Source: Streptomyces echinoruber (lineage in GTDB: Bacteria > Actinomycetota > Actinomycetes > Streptomycetales > Streptomycetaceae). Taken from it: a stretch of DNA of 64,000 nt. The position numbers and the translations under genes were made by a program. How positions within the stretch are numbered: position 1 is the first letter of the stretch; the number at the start of each line of letters is the position of its first letter. This document shows, piece by piece, positions 37,020-46,400 of this stretch. The notes under the pieces were generated by a model. The model was not told where the DNA came from. It made no database searches and saw nothing but the letters and a program-made list of their open reading frames with translations. The stretch lies in NCBI RefSeq assembly GCF_014651135.1, contig NZ_BMWH01000018.1, forward strand, positions 62,001-126,000, read 5' to 3'.

Positions 37020-37222
37020 GGAGACCTCCTGAGGAGATTGTGCGACGGTGCACAAAGTCTTGCGGTGATCGATGGTAGGCAGTGGGGCAGCCGGGGCCAA
37101 CCCATTGGACCAACGATTCATCAGGACTTCCGGCACCGCCGCGCGCGTCGCCACCCGCCGCGGCCCGGCCGCGGACCGGACCACGGGTCGAGCCACGGGC
37201 CCGGCGCGGGCCCGGCGCGGGC

Positions 37223-38050
37223 TCAGCCGGTGATCGCGACCGGCGCGTCCCACGCGTCGCGGTCGACGGTGAGGGTGTAGCCGCCGCGGCTCTCCTTGCT
37301 GTTGACCAGGTACTGGTGGGCGCGGCTGTGGTTGGTGTACAGGGTGCTGCTCCACGGCCAGTCGGTGGTCGTGGTGTTCTGCTTGTCCCACAGCGCGTAC
37401 CAGAGGTTGCCCGGCAGGTCGGTGCGGTCGGAGGCGGTGGCGACTGCCTTGGCGCTGGAGCTGCTGAAGCCGTAGAAACCGGTGCGGTAGGTCTTGGCGC
37501 GCAGTTCCTTGTCGAAGGCGCGCACGTACGTCAGCACGGCGTCGTTGCACGCCTTGTTCGTGATGTCGTACGGCTCCATGTCGAGGTAGATCGGGCTGCC
37601 GGCCTTCATGCCGAGCCCGGAGGCCTTGGCCACGGCGTCGTCGGCGTCGGTCCTGCCGAGGGAGGCGGCGGTGGCGGCGGTGAGCTTCTCGGGGTTGGAG
37701 CTGCTCTGGCAGGGCGGCTGGGCGCCGACGTAGATCGGGATGAGCTTCCAGCCGATCGAGCTGACGGACTTCACCCAGGAGGCGGTGAGGTTGGGCTGGG
37801 AGCAGCCGCGGTTCTTTCCGCCGACGTAGACGGCGGCGGCACCGTAGAAGCCGGTGTGCCAGGCCTTCATGGCGCCGAGGGAGGGGGCGGTGCAGGTGTC
37901 GAAGGCGCGGCCGGTGAACGTCTTCTGCGCGGGCCAGGTCGTGGCGGCCATCGAGGTCTGCGCGGCGATCCCGGCGCCGGCGGCGACGGCGGCCCCTGCC
38001 ACGGCCCACGTGAGGTATCTGCGCTTCCTGGACTGCCGGTGCTCGGCCAT
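37223..38050 (-). CDS. Secreted DUF1906 (Rv2525c-like) glycoside-hydrolase-like protein
   Basis: The product has 275 residues. The N-terminus (RKRRYLTWAVAGAAVAAG) looks like a Tat signal with cleavage near TSMAA. The mature domain has FTGRAFDTCTAPSLGAMKAW, GGKNRGCSQ, IPIYVG and IYLDMEPYD, the DUF1906 pattern. The family has a TIM-barrel related to glycosyl hydrolase 25 lysozymes. Rv2525c, the best-known member, is a Tat substrate at the cell wall. The true substrate is unknown. Confidence 0.9.
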   Translation of the reverse strand: MAEHRQSRKRRYLTWAVAGAAVAAGAGIAAQTSMAATTWPAQKTFTGRAFDTCTAPSLGAMKAWHTGFYGAAAVYVGGKNRGCSQPNLTASWVKSVSSIGWKLIPIYVGAQPPCQSSSNPEKLTAATAASLGRTDADDAVAKASGLGMKAGSPIYLDMEPYDITNKACNDAVLTYVRAFDKELRAKTYRTGFYGFSSSSAKAVATASDRTDLPGNLWYALWDKQNTTTTDWPWSSTLYTNHSRAHQYLVNSKESRGGYTLTVDRDAWDAPVAITG

Positions 38051-38348
38051 CCCCACCCCTGCCCTGTTCGTGCGTGCGTGCCGGACGCGGCGCACGGCGG
38101 CGGTCGGCCGGCGTGCGTCCGCGGGAAGAAGAAGTGAACCCCCTCAAACGGCTCGCACCGTAACCGGCCTCGCTTCCGTGTTCGGGAAACGCCGGACCTC
38201 CAGCACCACAAAAGACACTCAAGCCACGGTAAAAACTCGCAGCGCGCGCAGGCACCCCCCGCCTTCCGCACCGAGCCTGACTGGCTTTAGCCTTGCGCCC
38301 TGCACGAGAACCACCCCTCGCGGGGTGCGAGCACCTGGGGGGTGGGCG

Positions 38349-38750
38349 ATGAACACGCACGGCGTGGAGACGCAGCGGCGCCTGGAGGGCGGCTGGTTGC
38401 AGCGGATCGTCTGGGCGGTGGTCGCCGTCGGGTCGCTGGGGCTGCTGGTGTGGCTGCCCTTCCTGTACGTGGCGATCCGCCGCCGGCGGGCCTCGGACTG
38501 GGGCGCCTTCGCGGCGTTCGCCCTGTACGAGTGCGTGATGCTGTGGTGGACGGTCCTGCCGTCCGACGACGATCTCGACGCCCTCTTCGGCCTCGTCGTC
38601 ATCGCGACCCTGCTGACGGCGGCCGGCCTGCTGCTCTTCGCCGTCTTCGACCGCCGGCTGCCGTCGGCACCGGTCGCCGCGACACCGATGCCGTACGGCC
38701 CGCCCCAGGGACAGCACTCGTACGGTCCCTACGGGCCCTACGCGCGCTGA
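38349..38750 (+). CDS. Hypothetical membrane protein
   Basis: The product has 133 residues. Three hydrophobic segments are seen (about 18-40, 50-68, 76-100), and the tail is Pro/Tyr/Gly-rich (QGQHSYGPYGPYAR). I do not recognise a family. Divergent from the DUF1906 gene (298-bp gap without other genes). Confidence 0.75.
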   Translation: MNTHGVETQRRLEGGWLQRIVWAVVAVGSLGLLVWLPFLYVAIRRRRASDWGAFAAFALYECVMLWWTVLPSDDDLDALFGLVVIATLLTAAGLLLFAVFDRRLPSAPVAATPMPYGPPQGQHSYGPYGPYAR

Positions 38751-38851
38751 CGATCCGCCAGAAGACGTGTTCCGTAAGCGCGGTGCGCTTCCGTCCCGAC
38801 CGGGCTCCGTCCGGCCGAAGCCTGCTGCTCTTGATGCCATAGGTTGAGGGC

Positions 38852-40546
38852 ATGACAGAGGGGGCGGAGACCGCGGCAAGGACCGCGTCGTCGGAGCAAG
38901 GTGCTCAAGGTGCTGAGAAGCGGCCTACCGATCGGCGGACGACGGCGAGGGGAGGGCCGGCCCGCTCGTCCCTGCTGATGGCGCTGGGCACGGTGGTGTC
39001 CCGGGCGACCGGCCTGATCCGCCAGGTGCTGCAGGCCGCGGCACTGGGCACCGGCCTGCTGGCCAGCACCTACAACACGGCGAACACCGTGCCGACGAGT
39101 CTGTACACGCTGCTGATCGGCGGGGCGCTCAACGCCGTCCTGGTGCCCCAGTTGGTGCGGGCCCGGGCGACGCAGCCCGACGGCGGGCGGGCCCACGAGC
39201 AGCGGCTGGTGACCCTCGTCGTGTCCGTGCTCGGCGTCGGGACCGCTCTGGCCGTGTGGGGAGCGCCGCAGATCGTGGGCCTGTACATGCGTGACACGCC
39301 CGACAGCCACGGCGCGTTCGAGCTGACCGTGGTCTTCGCCCGGTTCCTGCTGCCGCAGATCTTCTTCTACGGCCTGTTCGGCATCTACGGCCAGGTGCTC
39401 AACGCCCGGGAGAGGTTCGGCGCGATGATGTGGACCCCGGTCCTCAACAACGTCGTGCTGATCGGCATGTTCGGCGCCTACCTGGGGCTGATGACCGTTC
39501 CCGACCGGGTGGAGGACATCACCGCGGCCCAGGTCCGGCTGCTGGGCATCGGCACCACGGCCGGCATCGCCGTGCAGGCCCTCGCCCTCGTCCCCTTCGC
39601 GAGGGCGGCCGGGTTCCGCTTCCGCCCGCGGTTCGACTGGCGCGGCACGGGGCTGGGTTCGAGCATCCACGCCGCGAAGTGGACCCTGCTGTTCGTCCTG
39701 GCCAACCAGGTCGCGCTGGCCGTGATCACCAACTACGCCAACGCCGTCGACCAGGAACTCCCGCAGGCCGGGGCGGGCTACTCCGCCTACACCTACGCCC
39801 AGACCATCTGGATGCTGCCCCAGTCCGTCGTCACCGTCTCCCTGGTGACCGCGCTGCTGCCCCGCATGAGCAGGGCCGCCGCCGAGGGCCGCGTCCCGGA
39901 CCTGCGCGCGGACCTCTCGCGTGCCCTGCGCGTCAGCGGCGTCGTCATCGTCCCCGCGGCGTTCTTCTTCCTCGCGCTGGGCCCGTGGATCTCCACACTG
40001 CTGTTCGCCCACGGGGCGGCCGACGCCGCGTCGGCCCGACCACTCGGGCACATGCTCCAGGCCTTCGGGCTCGGGCTCGTCCCCTTCTCCGCCCAGTACC
40101 TGCTCCTGCGCGGCTTCTACGCCTTCGAGGACACCCGCACCCCGTTCTTCATGGCCGTCTGGATCGCCACGGTGAACATCGCGCTGGCCACCGCCTGCCA
40201 CCTGCTGCTGCCCGCCCGCTGGGCGGTCACCGGCATGGCGGGCGCCTACGGCCTGTCGTACCTGGCCGGGCTCGCCCTGACGGCACGGTTGCTGCGCAGG
40301 AAGGTGGGCGGCCGCCTCGACGACGGAGGGCTGCGCCGGACCTACACGAAACTGCTGTGCGCCGCCGGTCCCGCCGCGGCGCTCGGCTGGGCGGCCGCGC
40401 GTGCCGCGGCGGCGGCCGCGGGCGCGGGCACCTGGTCCACCGCGAGCGCGTTCGCGGTGGGGACGGTCACGATGGCTCTCGGTTATCTCGCTCTCGCCCG
40501 TGTCCTGAAGATCGACGAGCTGCGGCGTCTTCGCGGCATGCGGTGA
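38852..40546 (+). CDS. murJ: MurJ-like lipid II flippase / MviN family protein
   Basis: The product has 564 residues with about 14 transmembrane segments. MurJ signature regions are present: LGTVVSRATGLIRQVLQAAALG, AFVNIL-like NTVPTSLYTLLIGGALNAVLVPQL, and FFYGLFGIYGQVLNARERFGAMMWTPVLNNV. It flips lipid-linked cell-wall precursors, or exports other lipid-linked molecules in duplicates of the family. TAGGTT (38840-38845) lies 6 bp before the ATG with no ribosome site, which suggests a leaderless message. Convergent with the HNH lipoprotein (15 bp between stop codons). Confidence 0.88.
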   Translation: MTEGAETAARTASSEQGAQGAEKRPTDRRTTARGGPARSSLLMALGTVVSRATGLIRQVLQAAALGTGLLASTYNTANTVPTSLYTLLIGGALNAVLVPQLVRARATQPDGGRAHEQRLVTLVVSVLGVGTALAVWGAPQIVGLYMRDTPDSHGAFELTVVFARFLLPQIFFYGLFGIYGQVLNARERFGAMMWTPVLNNVVLIGMFGAYLGLMTVPDRVEDITAAQVRLLGIGTTAGIAVQALALVPFARAAGFRFRPRFDWRGTGLGSSIHAAKWTLLFVLANQVALAVITNYANAVDQELPQAGAGYSAYTYAQTIWMLPQSVVTVSLVTALLPRMSRAAAEGRVPDLRADLSRALRVSGVVIVPAAFFFLALGPWISTLLFAHGAADAASARPLGHMLQAFGLGLVPFSAQYLLLRGFYAFEDTRTPFFMAVWIATVNIALATACHLLLPARWAVTGMAGAYGLSYLAGLALTARLLRRKVGGRLDDGGLRRTYTKLLCAAGPAAALGWAAARAAAAAAGAGTWSTASAFAVGTVTMALGYLALARVLKIDELRRLRGMR

Positions 40547-40561
40547 GAGGTCCGGGGCGTC

Positions 40562-41362
40562 TCAACCGCCGCACTGCTTCAGCATCATCCGCTTGTCGGC
40601 GGCCGTCACGGGAAGGTCGTACTTCAGCGACACCTGGGCGAAGCGCACCGAGTAGGCGCAGCGGATCCGTTTGTTCGGGGGCAGCCAGGTCGCCGGGCCG
40701 GAGTCGCCCTTCGCGCCGTTGGCCGGTCCGTCCACCGGGATCAGGTTGAGCGGGTCGTTGGCGATGTCCTCCCGCTTCCCCTTCGGCCAGCGCGAGGCGC
40801 CCATCTGCCAGTCGTACGACAGCGGCATGACGTGGTCGATCTGGACCGCCGTCGCGCGGGACTTGCGCCAGCTGATCGTCTTCCCGGTGTACGGATCGCG
40901 CAGCGTCATGGAGATGACGACGCAGTTCGAGCCCGTCCGGAAGCGGACCTGCTCGCCGTCGCGCTTGAGGAGGTCGTTTCGCGTGTCGCACCCGTTGTGG
41001 GCGAAGGGGACGCCGCCCGGTACCGAGTCCATCCAGGCGTAGCCGAACTTGTCCCGGTCGTATCCCGTCTTCGGGCCGCGGCCCTTCGTCGCCACCTTCT
41101 CGATCAGCGACCGCGCCCTCGCCCTGTCCGCGGGAGAGGTGACCGCCGCCAGCCCCGGCTTCGTTCCGTCCGGATTGTCCAGCGGGTTCACGGCCCGGCC
41201 GCCGCCGGCGGTCGCGGCGGCGGAGTCGGAGGGCCCGCCGTCCGAGGGCGGGGCGAGGTTCTCGCAGCCGGTGAGCGCGAGTCCGGTGGCCAGCAGCGTG
41301 GCGGACGCCAGGAGGGCGCGCCGGCTCCTGCCGCCGCGCCTCGTGTCCCGCTCAGTGCGCAC
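40562..41362 (-). CDS. HNH-family nuclease-like lipoprotein
   Basis: The product has 266 residues; the GTG start has GGGAGGTG upstream. The signal peptide ends LALTGC (lipobox). The C-terminal half contains an HNH motif: DHVMPLSYDWQMGASRW, then NDPLNLIPVDGPANGAKGD. This is a DUF1524/GmrSD-C-like secreted nuclease, likely active outside the cell against free DNA. The Cys pair (CDTRND, SNCVV) may form a disulfide bond. Confidence 0.88.
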   Translation of the reverse strand: MRTERDTRRGGRSRRALLASATLLATGLALTGCENLAPPSDGGPSDSAAATAGGGRAVNPLDNPDGTKPGLAAVTSPADRARARSLIEKVATKGRGPKTGYDRDKFGYAWMDSVPGGVPFAHNGCDTRNDLLKRDGEQVRFRTGSNCVVISMTLRDPYTGKTISWRKSRATAVQIDHVMPLSYDWQMGASRWPKGKREDIANDPLNLIPVDGPANGAKGDSGPATWLPPNKRIRCAYSVRFAQVSLKYDLPVTAADKRMMLKQCGG

Positions 41363-41499
41363 GGCGCGTCACCTCCCGCACGAGCCACGGGAATCCGGCG
41401 GTCGTGCCGCGCGGCACGGCGCACACCACCCCGGCGGCGACGGCCGCCCCGCCCCTCAGATGTCCCACTCTGCGCCCCTCCTTCCGCCGGTCGCCCGAT

Positions 41500-41640
41500 C
41501 GCCCGGCCGCCGGTCGTCGGTTGTCCGTTGTCCGGTCGCCCGGCCGCCGGTTATCCGTTGTTCGGTCGTCCGTTGCCCGTCGCCCGTTGCCGATCGTCCG
41601 TTGTCGATTGTCGGTCGCCGACTGCCGGACGGCATGTTGG
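41500..41640. repeat. Degenerate short repeats (cgttgtccggtcgcc) upstream of the HNH lipoprotein
   Basis: Imperfect units of about 15-30 bp rich in gttgtccg and gtcgcccg. The 41363-41764 gap shows no gene. Confidence 0.6.
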
Positions 41641-41764
41641 GCGCGTACCCGGATGTCCGGCCCCGCTATCCGGGCGGCGGTGCGCATTGTTCGCGACTAA
41701 ACAGGCATAACCGCCCATTCGGTCGTATGGTCGTGGTGGAAGTCACCTCCGGAAGGAGCTCCGC

Positions 41765-41959
41765 ATGGGCATCTTCGACCGTTTCAAGAACCAGGCGAAG
41801 CACCGGGCCAAGGGCATGTCCGGCAAAGCGGAGAAGCGGGGCGACGACAGGACCGGCGGCACGTACGAGGACCGGGTCGACGACGCCCGGCGGCGCGCCG
41901 AGGGCACGCTCGGCATGGACCGCGAGCGCCCCGACCAGCCGCCCCGCGACCAGCCGTAG
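41765..41959 (+). CDS. MT0933-type small 'antitoxin' protein
   Basis: The product has 64 residues; GGAAGGAG precedes the ATG. The sequence (MGIFDRFKNQAKHRAKG..., then DRTGGTYEDRVDDARRRAEG) matches the actinobacterial MT0933-like family, called antitoxin on the basis of sequence. No toxin gene is nearby, so the role is open. It is followed by repeated cggccgtagcgcttgcc units and a terminator. Confidence 0.75.
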   Translation: MGIFDRFKNQAKHRAKGMSGKAEKRGDDRTGGTYEDRVDDARRRAEGTLGMDRERPDQPPRDQP

Positions 41960-42067
41960 CACTTGTCCGGCCGTAGCGCTTGCCCGGCCGTGACCCTCGC
42001 CCGGCCGTAGCCTCCCGATCCGCCGCCCTGCCCGCCCCGCCCGGCCGCACGGAGGTGCCCCGCAAGC

Positions 42068-42108
42068 CGAGGCCGCCCGCGGAGACCCGGCTCCCGCGGG
42101 CGGCCTCG
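42068..42108 (+). terminator. Terminator after the MT0933-like gene
   Basis: A 15-bp perfect stem (cgaggccgcccgcgg / ccgcgggcggcctcg) with an 11-nt loop. Confidence 0.88.
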
Positions 42109-42134
42109 CACGGGCGCGCCCGCCGCCGCGCTTG

Positions 42135-42156
42135 ACCCTGACGCCGGCGTCAGGGT
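42135..42156 (+). promoter_or_regulatory. MerR-type operator: perfect 22-bp palindrome
   Basis: The core CCCTGACGCCGGCGTCAGGG (42136-42155) is flanked by a pairing A and T. TTGACC at 42132-42137 looks like a -35 box overlapping its left edge, and the palindrome fills the long spacer typical of MerR-controlled promoters. It lies 15 bp before the SDR start, and a MerR gene is the second gene of the operon. Confidence 0.8.
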
Positions 42157-42170
42157 TCGACGATCCCCGC

Positions 42171-42983
42171 ATGGACACCGCGAACACCACGAGCAGTGCG
42201 GACTCCGCGAGTACCGCGCGTACCGCACATGCCGCACACTCCGGCGCCTCCCGCACCGTCCTCGTCACCGGCGCCGGGACCGGGATCGGCCGGGCCGCCG
42301 CCCGCGCGTTCGCCGCGCGAGGGGACCGGGTGGTGGCCGTGGGCCGGCGGGCCGAGCCGCTGGCCCGAACCGCCGAGGAGCACCCGGGGATCACGCCGCT
42401 GTGCGCGGACGTCACCGCGGACGGCGCGCCCGAGCGGATCGTGCGCACCGTGCTCGACGCGCACGGCCGCCTGGACGTCCTGGTCAACAACGCGGCGATC
42501 ACGGGCCGCGGCTCGCTCGGCGCCTACACCCGCGCGGCCGTCGGCCCCCTGCTCGCCACCAACCTGATCGCTCCCTTGCTGCTCACCCAGGCCGCCCTCC
42601 CGGCGCTCGTCGAGAACCGGGGCGTCGTCGTCAACGTCACCACGTCCGTCGACCGGCGGGCCTGGCCGGGCAACTCCCTCTACGCCGCCACCAAGGCCGC
42701 GCTCGAAGTGCTCACCCGCAGCTGGGCGGTGGAGCTCGCGCCGCGCGGGGTGCGGGTCGTGGCCGTCGCGCCCGGCGCGGTGGACACGCCCATCGGTGAG
42801 CACAACGGGCTGACGCCGGAGCAGGTGGGGAGGCTGCGGGCGTGGCAGCTGGCCCACACCCCCCTCGGGCGCCTCGGCACTCCGCGGGAGGTGGCCTGGG
42901 CGATCGTGCAGCTCACCGCGCCCGAGGCGTCGTTCGTCACCGGTGTGGTCCTGCCGGTGGACGGGGGCGCGGTCGTCGCCTGA
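42171..42983 (+). CDS. Short-chain dehydrogenase/reductase (SDR)
   Basis: The product has 270 residues. An NAD(P)-binding TGAGTGIG motif follows a 30-residue Ser/Thr/Ala-rich start. NNAAITG, the serine TTSVD, and the catalytic YAATK (Y-x3-K) are intact, with PGAVDTPIG downstream. The substrate is unknown. The ATG is close to the predicted promoter, so the message may be leaderless. Expression is probably activated by the cotranscribed MerR regulator in response to an inducer that the enzyme modifies. Confidence 0.9.
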   Translation: MDTANTTSSADSASTARTAHAAHSGASRTVLVTGAGTGIGRAAARAFAARGDRVVAVGRRAEPLARTAEEHPGITPLCADVTADGAPERIVRTVLDAHGRLDVLVNNAAITGRGSLGAYTRAAVGPLLATNLIAPLLLTQAALPALVENRGVVVNVTTSVDRRAWPGNSLYAATKAALEVLTRSWAVELAPRGVRVVAVAPGAVDTPIGEHNGLTPEQVGRLRAWQLAHTPLGRLGTPREVAWAIVQLTAPEASFVTGVVLPVDGGAVVA

Positions 42984-43005
42984 CAATGCCCGCCGGGAGG
43001 TGATC

Positions 43006-43434
43006 ATGCGGATCGGCGAGCTGGCGGCCGCGGCCGGGACCACTCCGCGCGCGCTGCGCCACTACGAGCAGGCGGGCCTGATCACCTCCGGGCGGGCCGC
43101 CAACGGCTATCGGACCTACGATGCCGGGGCCGTCGTCCGGGTCCGCAACATCCGCGCCCTGCTGGACGCCGGCCTCACCCTCGACGACGTCCGTGTCTTC
43201 CTGCCGTGCCTCGACGGTGACGTCACCGCCGCGCCCGCCTCCGGCCGGGCCCTGGAGGTCGCCCGGGCCCGCCTCGCCGCGATCGACGCCCGCATCGCCG
43301 CGCAGACCGCCGTACGGGACAAGCTGGCGGCCGCGCTGGACCGGGCCGCCGGGACGCGGGCGCGGCAGACGGCCCGCCCCGCGGAGCAGGCGGAACGGAC
43401 GGAGCAGGCGAGGCGGGGCCGGTCACCGGAGTGA
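43006..43434 (+). CDS. MerR-family regulator
   Basis: The product has 142 residues; GGGAGG lies five bases before the ATG. The winged HTH (MRIGELAAAAGTTPRALRHYEQAG) is followed by GYRTYDAGAVVRVRNIRALLDAGL and a dimerising helix (RLAAIDARIAAQTAVRDKLAA). It follows the SDR gene by 22 bp. The 22-bp palindrome in front of the SDR is the expected binding site. The effector is unknown. Confidence 0.92.
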   Translation: MRIGELAAAAGTTPRALRHYEQAGLITSGRAANGYRTYDAGAVVRVRNIRALLDAGLTLDDVRVFLPCLDGDVTAAPASGRALEVARARLAAIDARIAAQTAVRDKLAAALDRAAGTRARQTARPAEQAERTEQARRGRSPE

Positions 43435-43470
43435 CCGGCGCGGCACCGCGCCCGGCCGGCCCGCCCGGGC

Positions 43471-46400
43471 CTACGAGCCCAGTACCGACGTCAGGAACTC
43501 GCCGACCCAGGCCAGCAGTTCCCGGCCGACCAGGGGCTTGCCGCCGATCTTGGCGGTCTTGGGGCGGGGGACGAGGACCTGGTGGAGGGCGGGTTTGACG
43601 ACCGTGCCGGGGTAGAGGCGCTTGACGCGCAGCTCCTGGGACTCGCGCAGGTCGACGGGGGCGAAGCGGATGCTGGTGCCCTGCAGGACGATCTCGCCGA
43701 CGCCGCAGGCGCGGGCGAGCAGGCGCAGGCCGGCGACGAGCAGGAGGTTCTCCACCGGTTCGGGCATCTTGCCGTAGCGGTCGGTGAGTTCCTCGCGGAC
43801 GGCCTTGATGTCCTCCTCGCTGGTGGCGGAGGCGATGGCGCGGTAGGCCTGCAGGCGCAGCCGCTCGCCGGGCGCGTAGTCGTGCGGGACGTGCGCGTCG
43901 ACCGGCAGCTCGATCTTGACCTCGAGCGGCTCCTCCTTGACCTCGCCGGTCTCCAGCTGGCGCCGGTAGTCGGCGACGGCCTCGCCGACCATACGGACGT
44001 ACAGGTCGAAGCCGACGCCCGCGATGTGCCCGGACTGCTCGCCGCCCAGCAGGTTGCCCGCGCCGCGGATCTCCAGGTCCTTCATCGCCACGTACATGCC
44101 GGCGCCCATCTCGGTGTGCTGGGCGATGGTGGCCAGGCGCTCGTGGGCGGTCTCCGTCAGGGGCTTCTCCGGCGGGTAGAGGAAGTAGGCGTAGCCCCGC
44201 TCGCGGCCGCGGCCGACCCGGCCGCGCAACTGGTGGAGCTGGGAGAGGCCGAAGGTGTCGGCGCGCTCCACGATGAGGGTGTTGGCGTTGGCGATGTCGA
44301 TGCCGGACTCGACGATCGTGGTGGAGACCAGCACGTCGAACTTCTTCTCCCAGAAGTCGACGACGACCTGCTCCAGCACCGACTCCGACATCTGGCCGTG
44401 CGCGGTGGCGATGCGCGCCTCCGGCACGATCTCGCGCAGCCGGGCCGCCGCGCGGTCGATGGACTCGACCCGGTTGTGGATGTAGAAGACCTGGCCCTCG
44501 CGCAGCAGCTCGCGGCGGATGGCGGCGCCGATCTGCTTCTCGTCGTAGGGCCCGACGAAGGTCAGCACCGGGTGCCGCTCCTCCGGCGGGGTGGTGATCG
44601 TCGACATCTCGCGGATGCCGGTGACCGCCATCTCCAGGGTGCGCGGGATGGGCGTGGCGGACATGGTCAGCACGTCGACGTTGGCGCGCAGCTTCTTGAG
44701 CTGCTCCTTGTGCTCGACGCCGAAGCGCTGCTCCTCGTCGACGATGACCAGGCCGAGGTCCTTGAACTTCACCTCGGAGGAGAACAGCCGGTGGGTGCCG
44801 ATGACGACGTCCACCGAGCCGTCCCGCAGGCCGTCCAGGACGGCCTTGGCCTCGGCGTCGGTCTGGAAGCGGGAGAGCGCCTTGACGGTCACCGGGAACT
44901 GCGCGTACCGCTCGCTGAAGGTGCCGAAGTGCTGCTGCACCAGCAGGGTCGTCGGGACCAGGACCGCGACCTGCTTGCCGTCCTGGACGGCCTTGAAGGC
45001 GGCGCGGACCGCGATCTCCGTCTTGCCGTAGCCGACGTCGCCGCAGATCAGCCGGTCCATCGGGACCGACTTCTCCATGTCCTGCTTGACCTCGGCGATG
45101 GTGGTGAGCTGGTCGGGGGTCTCGGCGTAGGGGAAGGCGTCCTCCAGCTCGCGCTGCCAGGGCGTGTCGGGCGAGAAGGCGTGCCCGGGCGCCGCCATGC
45201 GGGCGGAGTACAGCTTGATGAGGTCGGCGGCGATCTCCTTGACGGCCTTCTTCGCGCGCGCCTTGGTCTTCGTCCAGTCGGCGCCGCCCAGCCGGTGCAG
45301 CGTGGGCTGCTCGCCGCCGACGTACTTGGTGATCTGCTCGAGCTGGTCGGTGGGGATGTAGAGGCGGTCGCCGGGCTGGCCGCGCTTGGCGGGCGCGTAC
45401 TCCACGACCAGGTACTCGCGGGTGGCGCCCTGCACGGTGCGCTGCACCATCTCGATGTAGCGGCCGACGCCGTGCTGCTCGTGGACGATGTAATCGCCCG
45501 GCTCCAGGGTGAGCGGGTCGATGGTCTTGCGGCGGCGGGCGGGCATGCGGGCGCCGTCGCGGCCGGCCGTCCGCTGCCCGGACAGGTCGGTCTCCGTGAG
45601 CACCGCCAGCTTCAGCGCGGGGTCGACGAAGCCGTGCTCGAGGGAGCCGCACGCGACGTGCACCACGGACGGGGTGAGGGTGGCGAGGCCGGCGTCCAGG
45701 CGGGCCGCGATGCCCTCGCCGCCGAGCACCTCCACCGTGCGGGCGGCCGGGCCGTGGCCCTCGGTGACGAACACCGTGCGCCAGCCGTCGGCGAGCCAGC
45801 CCTTGGTGTCGGCGAGCGCCTTGGCGGTGTCGCCGCGGTACCGCTCGGGCGCGTGCATGCCCAGCGGGAGGGTGTCGGCGTCCTCGCCGGCCTCCTCCGC
45901 GGCGGCGAACGGCGACACCGACCACCACATCATGCCCAGCTCGCGCGCGTGCTCGCGGACGTCGGCCAGCGACCGCAGGGAGGCCGCGCCCACGTCGATG
46001 GGCGCCTCGCCCCCGCCGGCGGTCGCGGCCCAGGACGCCTGCAGGAACTCCTGGCTGGTGGCGACCAGGTCGGCGGCGCGCGTCCGCACCCGCTCCGGGT
46101 CGCACACCACCGCCATGGCGCCCTTGGGCAGCACGTCCAGCAGCAGCTCCATGTCGTCGACGAGGACGGGCGCGAGGGACTCCATGCCCTCCACCGCGAT
46201 CCCCTCGGCGATCTTTCCGAGCAGTTCGCCCAGCTCCGGGTGCTCCTCGGCCAGGGCGCGTGCGCGGGCCCGCACGTCGTCGGTGAGCAGCAGCTCCCGG
46301 CAGGGCGGCGCCCACAGGCCGTGCTCGGCGACCTCCAGCGACCGCTGGTCGGCGACCTTGAAGTAGCGGATCTCCTCGACGTCGTCGCCCCAGAACTCGA

